Shown: positions 37,416-47,362 of the stretch, piece after piece | How positions within the stretch are numbered: position 1 is the first letter of the stretch | Layout of the letters: the number at the start of each line of letters is the position of its first letter | Source of the DNA: Bacillus tequilensis KCTC 13622 | GTDB lineage: Bacteria; Bacillota; Bacilli; Bacillales; Bacillaceae | Assembly: GCF_000507145.1 (NCBI RefSeq) | Contig: NZ_AYTO01000028.1 | Span: forward strand, 1 to 64,000 | Direction: 5' to 3' | DNA: 64,000 nucleotides | Made by a program: the position numbers and the translations under genes | The notes under the pieces: model-generated | Seen by the model: the letters and a program-made list of their open reading frames with translations, nothing else | Database searches by the model: none | Told to the model about the DNA's origin: nothing

Positions 37416-37979
37416 TTGAGATCGACAAACAAGAGAATCCTTGATGCTGCCACGCAGCTGCTCGTCAAAAAAGGATATCGCGCTATGACGACAAAAGAAA
37501 TCGCGGAAAAAGCAAACGTAAGTGAAGCGACGATTTTCAGGAATTTCAAAAACAAGCAGGGACTGGTCGAGGTTTTGCTTTCTCAGTATTCCTCAAATCA
37601 AGGCAGCATTCTGGAACAAACCGAAGGAGATTTGTACAAAGACCTGCTTCATATCGGAACCTGTCTCTTGGAGGAGCTCGAACGAAGAAAAGATATCATT
37701 AAAATCAGTTTTCGTGAACCGGCCATGTTTCAGGGGGTCATCAACCACGTCACTGAATATCCCCAATGTATGAAACAGCTGTTGGTTGATTATCTCAAAA
37801 CAATGGGCGAAAAAGGGGTTATTCAGTCAGGAGATGAAGCGGAGCATGCCGACGTGTTCATGTCGATCATTTTTGGTTATTTTATTCACCGTCTCCATTT
37901 AGGAGACAGGGTGATTTCAATGTCCCAGGAAAAAATGCTGGAGCATAGCACAGCTCTGTTTGTCAAAGGAATTTCTTGA
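37416..37979 (+). CDS. yvkB: TetR-family regulator (YvkB)
   Basis: 187 residues from a TTG start preceded by GAGGTGA. The N-terminal helix-turn-helix is clear (MTTKEIAEKANVSEATIFRNFKNKQGLVEVL, about 23-53) and the remaining helices form the ligand/dimer domain. It lies between the phosphotransferase-like yvkC and the exporter yvkA, a layout typical of a regulator that responds to the compound handled by its neighbours. Confidence 0.9.
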   Translation: MRSTNKRILDAATQLLVKKGYRAMTTKEIAEKANVSEATIFRNFKNKQGLVEVLLSQYSSNQGSILEQTEGDLYKDLLHIGTCLLEELERRKDIIKISFREPAMFQGVINHVTEYPQCMKQLLVDYLKTMGEKGVIQSGDEAEHADVFMSIIFGYFIHRLHLGDRVISMSQEKMLEHSTALFVKGIS

Positions 37980-38013
37980 TGATTTCCTTGGCATAACAAG
38001 AAGGAGGATCCCA

Positions 38014-39348
38014 ATGAGCTCAAGAAAAGAATGGGCGCTGATCGTCTCGCTATTATTAGGGGCCATCCTCGCTCCCATCAACTCAACGATGATCGCGGTC
38101 GCGCTCTCATCCATATCCCATACGTATAACGAGTCCATCGCAAGCATCACTTGGGTGGTCACCGTTTATTTAATCGTGATGGCCGTCACACAGCCAATTG
38201 CTGGAAAACTCGGTGACATGTACGGCAATAAAACAATGTACTTATGGGGCGTCGGCCTTTTTCTAATCGCGTCTTTAGGCTGCGCCCTCTCACCGAGCCT
38301 GGTGCTGTTGATTGTCTTTCGGGCGTTGCAGGCTGTCGGCGGCGCACTGCTTACGCCAAATAGCATCGCCATTATCCGTCACGTTGTTTCTGAAAAGCGC
38401 CTTCCGAAGGTGTTTGGATTTTTTGGGCTTGGCGCGGGGCTTGGCGCCGCTCTTGGGCCTTTCATCGGCTCTTTGCTGATTGACAGCTTTAGCTGGCATT
38501 CGATTTTTTGGGTCAACATCCCGTTTCTCGCCATTGCTTTAATTACGGCATTAACCATGTTCCCACAATATAAAGAAAACAAATCTGACGCGCCGCTGGA
38601 TATTATCGGTTCTCTCCTGCTTGCAGGCAGCATCGTTTCAATCATCCTGCTGACGAAAAATGAAACTTCATGGGGCTATGCGGTATACAGTGTATTGATC
38701 CTTCTTTTTGTCCCGCTTTTTTTCAGAAGAGAAAAACGCACAAAGCACCCAATCATAGATTTTAGACTGTTTAAAAGCTCAACCTTTACAAATGCCAACC
38801 TATCAGTCTTATTAAGCAATCTGATGATGTACGCCGTCTTATTGATCATGCCGTTATTCATGACGAGCCAATTTGGGCTCAATACGTCTAACAGCGGCAT
38901 GGCGCTCTCTGTATTTTCGATCTTCATGTCGGCCAGCAACTGGGTGGGGGCACAGCTCCATCACAAATGGGGAGCAAAAAAAATCATTTTTCTTTCATTT
39001 GCGATGATGGCTGGTGCGAATCTATTATTTTTGCTGTTAAGCAGCTCTCATTCTGTCTTGTTCCTTATGATCTCCCTTATTCTAGGCGGGCTCGCATCGG
39101 GAGTGGGACTGACCAGCATGCAGATATCATCTCTTGCCACAGTAGATCCCGGCATGTCAGGAGTGGCGTCCGGCATTTTCTCGACCTTCCGTTATTTCGG
39201 AAGCATTATTTCATCAGCCTTAATCGGTCTGATTTCCGGATACCACACCTTATTTATCATTCTCTTCGCTGTCTCCATCATTGGCGTTTTTGTTTCATTA
39301 GGCATCAAATCTGATGAAACGGCACGGATGGAAAAAAACTCAGCGTAA
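38014..39348 (+). CDS. yvkA: MFS drug transporter, DHA2 type (YvkA)
   Basis: 444 residues from the ATG at 38014 after AAGGAGGATCCC; the frame extending to 37960 overlaps yvkB and is not needed. About 14 hydrophobic segments. Motif A-like GKLGDMYGNKTMYLWG near residue 65 and the antiporter motif C-like GLGAGLGAALGPFIGSLLID near 140 place it with 14-helix drug/proton antiporters. The substrate is unknown. It ends the yvkCBA unit. Confidence 0.9.
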   Translation: MSSRKEWALIVSLLLGAILAPINSTMIAVALSSISHTYNESIASITWVVTVYLIVMAVTQPIAGKLGDMYGNKTMYLWGVGLFLIASLGCALSPSLVLLIVFRALQAVGGALLTPNSIAIIRHVVSEKRLPKVFGFFGLGAGLGAALGPFIGSLLIDSFSWHSIFWVNIPFLAIALITALTMFPQYKENKSDAPLDIIGSLLLAGSIVSIILLTKNETSWGYAVYSVLILLFVPLFFRREKRTKHPIIDFRLFKSSTFTNANLSVLLSNLMMYAVLLIMPLFMTSQFGLNTSNSGMALSVFSIFMSASNWVGAQLHHKWGAKKIIFLSFAMMAGANLLFLLLSSSHSVLFLMISLILGGLASGVGLTSMQISSLATVDPGMSGVASGIFSTFRYFGSIISSALIGLISGYHTLFIILFAVSIIGVFVSLGIKSDETARMEKNSA

Positions 39349-39352
39349 CGCA

Positions 39353-39398
39353 AAACAGCCCGGCACCGCATATTCTTGCGGTGCTGGGCTGTCTTTTA
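39353..39398. terminator. bidirectional terminator between yvkA and minJ
   Basis: ACAGCCCGGCACCGCA and TGCGGTGCTGGGCTGT pair around a six-base loop, with A and T runs on the sides. It serves both convergent genes. Confidence 0.9.
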
Positions 39399-40592
39399 TG
39401 ATCCAGACAAAGCGGCTGCTTCGTCTTCACGTTCATCCTTTACGAAAAGGATGCCCAATTCATGATGTTCTCCCTCATAAGAAGCTCTTTGATCAAAACG
39501 AATTTCTCCGTTCAAACCGATAATTTCAAGCTTCACATATGCACGGTTATGCTGGAGCGCTTCATAAAAATCAGATACGTTCTTAACCGGTATGCCATTC
39601 ACTTTAGTAATGACTTCTCCAATTTTCAATTCCAGGTCCTCAGCCGGCGTATTTGGTATAATCCCAAGCACCATTAAGCCCTGATCACGTTTCGAGAAAT
39701 AAAACGGAGCCGCGTTATCATTCACCCTTTGCTTAATGGATAGAAAAATACGTCCTAATACAGCCGCACATACGGCTGCACCCGCAAGCGGCGTCCACAG
39801 TAAACCCGCTGCACCGAGAGCTGTGACGATTAAGCCTAGAATACAAACACGTTTCGCTGTGATCCTTATGCTCGTTTCAGGAAGAGACCCTTGCACCCTT
39901 TGTCCAAATCCGACAAAGTACGGAATCCATAGAAAATGGAATGATCCGCCCGGAATGGTAAACACAGGCCACCAGCTGACATGTGATTCTAATCCGTTGC
40001 CAGGCACGAGAAGGAACAACGGCAAAAGCCATATCCGGTTTGCCAACTGCTGCCCGATCGGCAAACCTCGGCTGCTCAAGACAATTGCCGGTGATGTTCT
40101 CACATGTGCAGAGCGATAAGCAACCGCTCCTTCAATAATAATCAACAAGCCCAAAAACACAGCCATAGCCGGCCAGACAACTGCAAATCCTTGCGGGAAT
40201 CTCTCCAGAAAAGGTTCCGCCTGATTGATTTGCAGTCCGAAACCTATCAGCATACTCGCGCTTACGATATATGCAGCAGACATCCAGTTTGCGCGAAGAG
40301 TGAGCGCTGCCGCTGCAGTGATAACGGCAATAATCGCAAGTAAACCGAGAGGAATCGAGATTCCGAGTACGCCTAAAACAACCGACAAAAGGAGGCCAGG
40401 GATCAGTCCTTTTGTATAAGTAAATTTCAGTTCATCATAAATATCCGCTATTCTAGTATGAAAGGTTTTTCTTTCCCGTTTGATCCTTACATAGCCGAAA
40501 AACAGACTTATCATGATAAAAAACCAGAAAAGCGGGTGCAAGAAGAACAGGCCCACGCTTTTTAACAGTTCAAATCCCCATTGAACAGACAC
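39396..40592 (-). CDS. minJ: cell-division topology protein MinJ
   Basis: 398 residues. About seven or eight membrane segments up to residue 290, then a cytoplasmic PDZ domain (MVLGIIPNTPAEDLELKIGEVITKVNGIPVKNVSDFYEAL, about 305-350) and an acidic tail. MinJ links DivIVA at septum and poles to MinD and is needed for normal division and swarming in B. subtilis. It is followed on the same strand by swrA, another swarming gene. Confidence 0.93.
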   Translation of the reverse strand: MSVQWGFELLKSVGLFFLHPLFWFFIMISLFFGYVRIKRERKTFHTRIADIYDELKFTYTKGLIPGLLLSVVLGVLGISIPLGLLAIIAVITAAAALTLRANWMSAAYIVSASMLIGFGLQINQAEPFLERFPQGFAVVWPAMAVFLGLLIIIEGAVAYRSAHVRTSPAIVLSSRGLPIGQQLANRIWLLPLFLLVPGNGLESHVSWWPVFTIPGGSFHFLWIPYFVGFGQRVQGSLPETSIRITAKRVCILGLIVTALGAAGLLWTPLAGAAVCAAVLGRIFLSIKQRVNDNAAPFYFSKRDQGLMVLGIIPNTPAEDLELKIGEVITKVNGIPVKNVSDFYEALQHNRAYVKLEIIGLNGEIRFDQRASYEGEHHELGILFVKDEREDEAAALSGS

Positions 40593-40670
40593 TATCTTTC
40601 ACCGCCTCAAGCCAAACATATTACATCTATTCTATCAAATATTAAATGGCTTGGATATCCTCGGGAGCGT

Positions 40671-41024
40671 TTATCCCTCTTGCGTCATCCACAGCGTGAC
40701 ATTCGATAATGAAAAATCCTTTAAATAATGGTTTACATCCACATCCAATAAACCGCTGATCAAGTGCATCGACCTTTTTATATCTGTCAGATTGATTCCT
40801 AATCGCTTATGATTCTTCATTAAGTAGTTAAAATAATGTTTGGCACATTCTTCATCGATATCATTTACTGATTCGACATTGGTGTAATTGACTAAATACC
40901 TGCTAAACAGCATAAGAAGACTTAGTGCTTTTGTAGCTGAAAATGTTACATCTTGTGTTCTGTCTTTTAATTGTTCGACTAATTCATAATATTTTTTCTC
41001 ACGCACAATACTTGCCCTCTTCAA
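40671..41024 (-). CDS. swrA: swarming motility activator SwrA, intact
   Basis: 117 codons from a TTG at 41024, preceded by GGGGG seven bases upstream; the longer ATG frame at 41099 adds hydrophobic residues unlike SwrA. SwrA works with DegU to activate the fla/che operon and swarming. In strain 168 the gene is frameshifted at a homopolymer of eight A (recalled). Here the frame is complete and the likely tract, at the codons for REKKYY, reads GAG AAA AAA, only six A. Two promoters are recognisable upstream. Confidence 0.93.
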   Translation of the reverse strand: MKRASIVREKKYYELVEQLKDRTQDVTFSATKALSLLMLFSRYLVNYTNVESVNDIDEECAKHYFNYLMKNHKRLGINLTDIKRSMHLISGLLDVDVNHYLKDFSLSNVTLWMTQEG

Positions 41025-41178
41025 TTGTGAACCCCCATTTTCTTTATACAGATAAGCACGGGCCAGTATAAGCAGCAGTACTGGAGTGCTAACAAGCATT
41101 TTCGCTAACGTTTCTCATTAAATACCTGTCTTACAGCTGCCATAAACCTGATTACTGTTCTTTTTAGAACCTTCTTAT

Positions 41179-41207
41179 ATTGTATGAAGTAAACAGAGAC
41201 TAGGCAA
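41179..41207 (-). promoter_or_regulatory. sigma-A promoter of swrA
   Basis: Minus strand TTGCCT, 17 bases, TACAAT, about 155 bases before the swrA start codon. Confidence 0.55.
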
Positions 41208-41267
41208 CTTGCAAAAGTTTCATTTTAAATGCATATTATCTCGTTAGAAAGTCTCTCTCATATATTG

Positions 41268-41291
41268 ATATCGGGTAATCACAGTCCTTTA
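41268..41291 (-). promoter_or_regulatory. sigma-D-type promoter of swrA
   Basis: Minus strand CCCGATAT with TATAAAGG about 15 bases upstream resembles TAAA-N15-GCCGATAT. B. subtilis swrA is known to have both sigma-A and sigma-D promoters, giving positive feedback in motile cells. The 41025-41374 stretch holds these promoters and no gene. Confidence 0.6.
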
Positions 41292-41374
41292 TAAATGTTT
41301 ATTTGTGAAATTTTTTTAATTTCTTGTCAAAAACTCATTTTTTATGTGACTTATGATTCATTCACTCGTTAAGT

Positions 41375-41405
41375 ATAAAGAAACAGGAGATGGAAGACCA
41401 TCTCC
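41375..41405 (-). terminator. ctpB terminator
   Basis: Minus strand GGAGATGG, TCTT loop, CCATCTCC, then TGTTTCTTTATAC, directly after the ctpB stop. Confidence 0.75.
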
Positions 41406-41406
41406 T

Positions 41407-42849
41407 TTATTTTACAAATAGTGATTTCAGCGCTGTTTGAAGCTGCAAATCATTTTTTTCGTTTGATTTTTTCTTTTCTATCTGCTGATTTAAGGCCTCA
41501 GCAGTGCGAATATCGATTACACCCGTCTTATCCAGCTTGTTTTGATCTTGAAAGGCCAAAACCGCTTTTTGCATGTCCTTGCTGAAATAGCCATCCTCAC
41601 GTCCCGGGTCGAAGCTAAGCCCTTTTAATAATACCTGTGCATGCTTAACATCTTCATTGTTCATATCCACTTTAAGCGGCTCTTTCAGCTGCAAAGGTCC
41701 GGCGGAAAAATAATCAGGCTGCTTCATCGCAATGGTCGGCTCAATTCCTTTCTTATGAATCCAGTTTCCATTTGGCGTCAGCCACTTGTAGAGCGTCAAT
41801 TTGATGTTGCTGCCGTCCCCCATTGGCACAGCCTGTTGAACCGTCCCCTTACCAAAAGACCTATCGCCTACAACATCATAATGTCCTGCTTCCTTTAATG
41901 CGCCGGCAAGAATCTCTGATGCGGAGGCACTCCCTTTATCCGTAATCACATTGACAGGATACGCTTTTTTATGGGGCAAGGTTGAAAAATATCGTTTTTT
42001 ATCTCCATTGCGCTCAGCAATCTGAATATACGGCTTATCCTTTGTAACGAAGTGCTTAAGAATTTCTTCCACACTTTGAAGATATCCGCCCGGGTTGCCG
42101 CGGACATCAATAACAAGGCCATCAATTCCTTTTTTCTCAAGACCGCCCAGCGCTTTTGCAAAATCCTTCGCGGTATGCTCGGAAAAAGTAGAGATGCTGA
42201 TATATCCGACAGAGTGCCCCTGCACGTTTTTCTCTGAAGCAAATACCGTTTCGAGTGGAATCTCAGCTCTCTTAATCCGGAATGACAGCTGCTTTTTCGT
42301 GCCCGGCCGCTGAATCTTCATTAAAACGCTTGACCCTTTCTTTCCTCTTATTTTTAACACAGCGTGATTTAAATCCTTGCCAGCCATTGATTCTCCATTG
42401 ATGCTGATAATTTCATCATTAGGCTTAAGCCCGGCTTTTTCCGCTGGCGATTTCTTAAATGGGGAAACAATAATAATTTTGCCGTTTGCCATTCCAACCT
42501 CAGCCCCAATGCCTTCAAATGAGGAATCAAGAGAATCAGAAAATTGCTTAGCTGTCTGCTTGTCCATGTAGACAGAATAAGGATCATTCAGCGTAGACAG
42601 CATTCCTTGGATGGCTCCCTCGAGCAGCTTTTCTCTATCAACTTTTTCTACATACTCATTCGAAATTAACTCATACGCTTTTTCGATTTTGTCCATAGCC
42701 TTATTCCGTTCAGAGTCAGCTTGTGCCGTGACGGGAACTGCTGCAGTCTGGGGCTTATCCATCTCAAGCAGGTTCATTCCCGCATATACACCGGCGCCTC
42801 CGAACAGCATGCTCCCCGCTGCGATCACAGCCATTATCTTTTGATTCAT
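41407..42849 (-). CDS. ctpB: carboxy-terminal processing protease CtpB
   Basis: 480 residues: N-terminal membrane anchor/signal (5-25), PDZ domain (about 95-180), S41 protease domain with catalytic Ser in DKGSASASEILAGAL (about 309) and Lys in GDRSFGKGTVQQ (about 334), and a C-terminal peptidoglycan-binding-like domain (about 390-455, VKHAQVLLKGLSFDPG ... FSKDMQKAVLAFQ). In sporulation CtpB cleaves SpoIVFA and so helps activate pro-sigma-K processing. ATG after AGGAGGAG. Confidence 0.95.
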   Translation of the reverse strand: MNQKIMAVIAAGSMLFGGAGVYAGMNLLEMDKPQTAAVPVTAQADSERNKAMDKIEKAYELISNEYVEKVDREKLLEGAIQGMLSTLNDPYSVYMDKQTAKQFSDSLDSSFEGIGAEVGMANGKIIIVSPFKKSPAEKAGLKPNDEIISINGESMAGKDLNHAVLKIRGKKGSSVLMKIQRPGTKKQLSFRIKRAEIPLETVFASEKNVQGHSVGYISISTFSEHTAKDFAKALGGLEKKGIDGLVIDVRGNPGGYLQSVEEILKHFVTKDKPYIQIAERNGDKKRYFSTLPHKKAYPVNVITDKGSASASEILAGALKEAGHYDVVGDRSFGKGTVQQAVPMGDGSNIKLTLYKWLTPNGNWIHKKGIEPTIAMKQPDYFSAGPLQLKEPLKVDMNNEDVKHAQVLLKGLSFDPGREDGYFSKDMQKAVLAFQDQNKLDKTGVIDIRTAEALNQQIEKKKSNEKNDLQLQTALKSLFVK

Positions 42850-42989
42850 CCTTTACTCCTCCTGTATGCCAGACTGTCTTTATCAAAACCTAGAGATAGT
42901 ATATGTAGAGGATGGAGATTTCATGTAATCATAGAAGAAAAAGAAGGCAAAAGAAAAGCCGCCCACAGAAGCGGGACGGCTTTTTCTCT

Positions 42990-43880
42990 TTATACTCGCA
43001 GAAACTTGCGGATGGAAGTCAGACTTCCCCATACTCCAATTACTGCTCCGATTGCAACCAGCACTAACGAAACCTGGAATACAAATGGATTATAAGGAAG
43101 AAGAGAGACAAATGATCCTTGAACCTTCGGAACGACCCAGCCGATGAGGTATTGGTAAGTGCTCAGCACCAATGCAATCGGAATCACTGAACCGAATACG
43201 CCAAGCAGCAATCCTTCAAGGAAAAACGGCCAGCGGATAAACCAGTTCGTCGCACCGACAAGCTTCATGATTTCAATTTCTTTTCTTCTTGCGAAAATTG
43301 TAATTTTAATGGTATTGGAAATCAAGAACATCGCCGTGAATACCAGTCCGATAATTAACGCGATTCCGATGTTGCGGGAAACGCCGACCACTTTAAACAA
43401 ACGGCTGACTTCTTCTTTACCGTACGTGACTTTATAGACATGATCCATTTTTTCAATCTTTTTTGCCACGTTCGGCGTATCATGCGGATCTGTTGTTTTA
43501 ACGACATATGCGTTATTAAGCGGATTTTCCTGATTCTTCATCGTCAGGGATTTACCGCTGTCGCCAAAGCTGTCAACCAGCTGGTCAAGCTCTTTTTCTT
43601 TAGATGAAAAAGTGACACTCTGAATGCCCTTCAGTTCCTTAATATCGCTCTGCAGTTTATCCTGTGCCTTCTGGTCTGCCGTCAAATCAATCAAAACTTT
43701 GATTTCGACTTGTTTTTCGGCGTTCGTGGCCATGTTATTCAAATTCAGCATAATCACTAAAAACACGCCGACTAAAATCAGCGTAACTGTTACAGCACTA
43801 ATGGATGCAAATGTCATCCATGTGTTTCTCCCGAGAGATTTAAAACTCTCACGCAAGTGGCGCCCGAGAATTTTAATCAT
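42990..43880 (-). CDS. ftsX: cell-division ABC transporter permease FtsX
   Basis: 296 residues from the ATG at 43880 (MIKILGRHLRESFKSLGRN), overlapping the ftsE end by 8 bases. One membrane helix near 22-45, an extracellular domain (about 50-165) and three helices at the C-terminus (about 170-290) is the standard FtsX layout. FtsEX in B. subtilis activates the wall hydrolase CwlO and affects asymmetric division at sporulation entry. Confidence 0.96.
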   Translation of the reverse strand: MIKILGRHLRESFKSLGRNTWMTFASISAVTVTLILVGVFLVIMLNLNNMATNAEKQVEIKVLIDLTADQKAQDKLQSDIKELKGIQSVTFSSKEKELDQLVDSFGDSGKSLTMKNQENPLNNAYVVKTTDPHDTPNVAKKIEKMDHVYKVTYGKEEVSRLFKVVGVSRNIGIALIIGLVFTAMFLISNTIKITIFARRKEIEIMKLVGATNWFIRWPFFLEGLLLGVFGSVIPIALVLSTYQYLIGWVVPKVQGSFVSLLPYNPFVFQVSLVLVAIGAVIGVWGSLTSIRKFLRV

Positions 43881-44559
43881 ATGAACCATACTCCCCTCTT
43901 GACTCATCACGCACAATGATACCATCTTCGATTGCAATGACACGTTTCTTAATGGTGTTTACGATTTCTTTGTTATGTGTCGCCATTACGACTGTTGTCC
44001 CGCGGTTATTGATTTCCTCCAGCGTCTTCATGACTTCCCATGACGTATCCGGATCAAGGTTTCCTGTAGGTTCATCAGCGATGACAACATCAGGGTTGTT
44101 CACAATTGATCTGGCAATAGATACACGCTGCTGCTCCCCGCCTGAAAGATGGTCAGGAAATTGTCTCGCTTTATGCTTCAGCTGCACGAGATCAAGCACT
44201 TCAAGCACCCGTTTCTTAATGACAGACGGCTGTTCTCCAATTACTTCAAGGGCAAATGCCACATTTTCAAAAACAGTAAGTTTCGGCAGAAGCTTAAAAT
44301 CCTGGAAGACAACGCCTATTTTACGGCGCACGAAAGGAATCTCTTTTTCTTTAATTGCAGCGAGATCTTTATGATTGATTAAAATTTGTCCTTTTGTCGG
44401 TTTTTCTTCTCTGTATATCATTTTAATAAAAGTAGATTTACCCGCACCGCTCGGACCGACAACATACACAAACTCGCCGGGATGAATGTCAACAGAAATC
44501 CCATTAAGCGCTTTTACACCGTTCGGATAGGCTTTGTATACTTCCTTCATCTCTATCAT
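43873..44559 (-). CDS. ftsE: cell-division ABC transporter ATPase FtsE
   Basis: A 228-residue ABC ATPase. Walker A VGPSGAGKSTFIKM (about 34-47), Q-loop VVFQDFKLLP, signature LSGGEQQRVSIARSI (about 139-153), Walker B VVIADEPTGNLDP (about 158-170), switch His in MATHNKE. It drives FtsX conformational signalling to the wall. ATGA-type overlap with ftsX couples the two subunits. Confidence 0.97.
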   Translation of the reverse strand: MIEMKEVYKAYPNGVKALNGISVDIHPGEFVYVVGPSGAGKSTFIKMIYREEKPTKGQILINHKDLAAIKEKEIPFVRRKIGVVFQDFKLLPKLTVFENVAFALEVIGEQPSVIKKRVLEVLDLVQLKHKARQFPDHLSGGEQQRVSIARSIVNNPDVVIADEPTGNLDPDTSWEVMKTLEEINNRGTTVVMATHNKEIVNTIKKRVIAIEDGIIVRDESRGEYGSYD

Positions 44560-44752
44560 GAAATCACCTAATCTTTTATATCATTTTATTTATCACACGG
44601 TCACACTCGTCGAATACATTCGACAATTTATGACCTATTCATTTGTAAAAAGATGAAAAATCTGAAACTTTTATTTTTCAACACACTTCATTATACGTCA
44701 AATTTAGACATAATACTATTACAGTTTCTTTTCATTCATATTGTCAGGGCAT

Positions 44753-44790
44753 AAAAAAATCTTTGCCTGCGCTGCGGCAAAGATTTTTTT
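44753..44790 (-). terminator. cccB terminator
   Basis: AAAATCTTTGCC and GGCAAAGATTTT form a 12-bp stem with flanking A/T runs, between cccB and ftsE. The rest of 44560-44752 is AT-rich DNA with no gene; it should hold the ftsEX promoter. Confidence 0.9.
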
Positions 44791-44793
44791 ATC

Positions 44794-45132
44794 TTACTTT
44801 TTTTCCGACAGCCATTTGGCAATAACAGCGGCTTCTTTATCATTTACAAGCCCCTTCGGCATATTGCCCCGGCCGTTTTTAATAATGCTTTCAATTTTGT
44901 GTTCGTCGTATTTGCCTCCGACTTCTTGAAGATTAGGCCCTGATACACCTTCTAAATCTTTGCCGTGACAGCCTACGCAGCTTTGCTGATATAATTCTTC
45001 CCCTTCGGATGCAGAGGCTTCAGTCTTGCTGCCGGTGTCTGCCTTCTCTTCTTTTGCATCGTTTGAACCGCAGGCGGCCAACAGAACGGAAAGAGTAAGT
45101 CCAAGCAATAGTATCGATAACTTTGATTTCAT
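44794..45132 (-). CDS. cccB: cytochrome c551, lipoprotein
   Basis: 112 residues from the ATG at 45132. Lipobox LLAAC near residue 20 makes it a membrane-anchored lipoprotein on the outer surface. The heme motif CVGCH lies near residue 53 and the axial Met in GRGNMPKG near 92. A small c-type cytochrome of the respiratory chain. A GTG at 45144 in the same frame is only two bases from AAGGAG and is less likely. Confidence 0.94.
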   Translation of the reverse strand: MKSKLSILLLGLTLSVLLAACGSNDAKEEKADTGSKTEASASEGEELYQQSCVGCHGKDLEGVSGPNLQEVGGKYDEHKIESIIKNGRGNMPKGLVNDKEAAVIAKWLSEKK

Positions 45133-45180
45133 GTTGAGAAGCACAACTCCTTTACGATCTCTACCATATTATAACCTCGT

Positions 45181-46026
45181 TTAAGCGCGTTTGAAACCCT
45201 CGCCCAATACCTCGCTCGCGTCCGCTACAATCACAAAAGCAGACTCATCAATCTGTTTGACGATTTGTTTCAATTTGGTGAATTCAGTTTGCCCAACCAC
45301 GCACATTAAAATCGGGCGGTCATCGTCAGTATATCCGCCGACTGCGGAAATTTTCGTCACGCCTCTGTCGATTTTCTGTAAAACGGCTTCCTTGACTGCC
45401 TGCTCCTGCTTTGTAATAATAAGCGCCATTTTTGAACGATTAAAGCCGACTTGAACGACATCAATCGTTTTGCTGGACACAAAGACGCCAAGCATGGCAT
45501 ATAAGCCTTGCTCAATATTAAATACGATCATAGCCGTAATGACAATCAATCCGTCAATGATGGCAAGACACGTTCCCAATGACAGACCGGAGTACTTATG
45601 AATGATCTGTGCAGCCAAGGCGGTTCCGCCAGTCGAACCTTTCCCTAAATACACAATGCCAATTCCGACACCGATGCCGACGCCGCCAAAAATCGCCGCC
45701 AGAAGCTCATGATGGGTAGCCGGCTGAATATTTCTTGTCAAAAACACGACAAGCGGCAAAAAAACAGAACCCGCGAGCGTCTTAAGACCAAATTTTCCGC
45801 CAAGCAAAACGACACCGGCAATAAATAAAGGGATATTAATAATCCACTGCACATACGCTGCTTCAAAACCATATGACTGTAAAATTGTGCTGATTCCGCT
45901 GACACCGCCGGCGGCAATCTTATTTGGAAGCAAAAATACATTAAAGGACACGGCTGTAATTGCTGCTCCTATCAGTATGTATACATAATCCCGTAAAATC
46001 CGATATGTGTTATTCCGTATGTCCAT
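45181..46026 (-). CDS. yvjA: YitT-family membrane protein (YvjA)
   Basis: 281 residues from the ATG at 46026, seven bases after GGAGG (a second ATG lies just before). Five hydrophobic segments in residues 1-180 (DUF161) and a soluble C-terminal DUF2179 domain (about 215-275, ALIITKQEQAVKEAVLQKI, RGVTKISAVGGY, LMCVVGQTEFTKLKQIV). Function unknown; paralogues YitT, YpjC, YqfU and YxkD are common in bacilli. Confidence 0.9.
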   Translation of the reverse strand: MDIRNNTYRILRDYVYILIGAAITAVSFNVFLLPNKIAAGGVSGISTILQSYGFEAAYVQWIINIPLFIAGVVLLGGKFGLKTLAGSVFLPLVVFLTRNIQPATHHELLAAIFGGVGIGVGIGIVYLGKGSTGGTALAAQIIHKYSGLSLGTCLAIIDGLIVITAMIVFNIEQGLYAMLGVFVSSKTIDVVQVGFNRSKMALIITKQEQAVKEAVLQKIDRGVTKISAVGGYTDDDRPILMCVVGQTEFTKLKQIVKQIDESAFVIVADASEVLGEGFKRA

Positions 46027-46154
46027 CATATATCCTCCGTTTCTTCCATTGCTCTCCGATAGCATTTTAATCCTTCCCCGATCAGATGTAAATAACACCC
46101 AAATAAAGTGGTAATATGCTAAAGCAGCAGTGAAATCAAGGATATGAAGGAATG

Positions 46155-46187
46155 AAAAAACACACCTGAATATATCAGGTGTGTTTT
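46155..46187 (-). terminator. prfB terminator
   Basis: Minus strand AAACACACCTGA and TCAGGTGTGTTT form a perfect 12-bp stem around TATAT, with a short T run downstream, 5 bases after the prfB stop. Confidence 0.85.
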
Positions 46188-46191
46188 GTGC

Positions 46192-47293
<1,102 letters not shown>

Positions 47294-47316
47294 TCCAATT
47301 CACCTCATTAAAAGAT

Positions 47317-47340
47317 CCGCGGGCGCTCAAAGCGCCGCGG
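47317..47340 (-). terminator. GC-rich hairpin between secA and prfB
   Basis: CCGCGGCGCT-TTG-AGCGCCCGCGG is a stem of ten pairs with one bulged base, followed by ATCTTTTAATG, a poor T run. It probably attenuates rather than fully stops secA transcripts before prfB, or protects RNA ends. Confidence 0.6.
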
Positions 47341-47362
47341 TCAAAAACTTGCCTGACTCGAA

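Noticed and set aside
40671-41099. A 142-residue protein with an N-terminal hydrophobic segment before SwrA
   Set aside because: The first 25 codons have no Shine-Dalgarno sequence and are unlike SwrA; the TTG at 41024 does.
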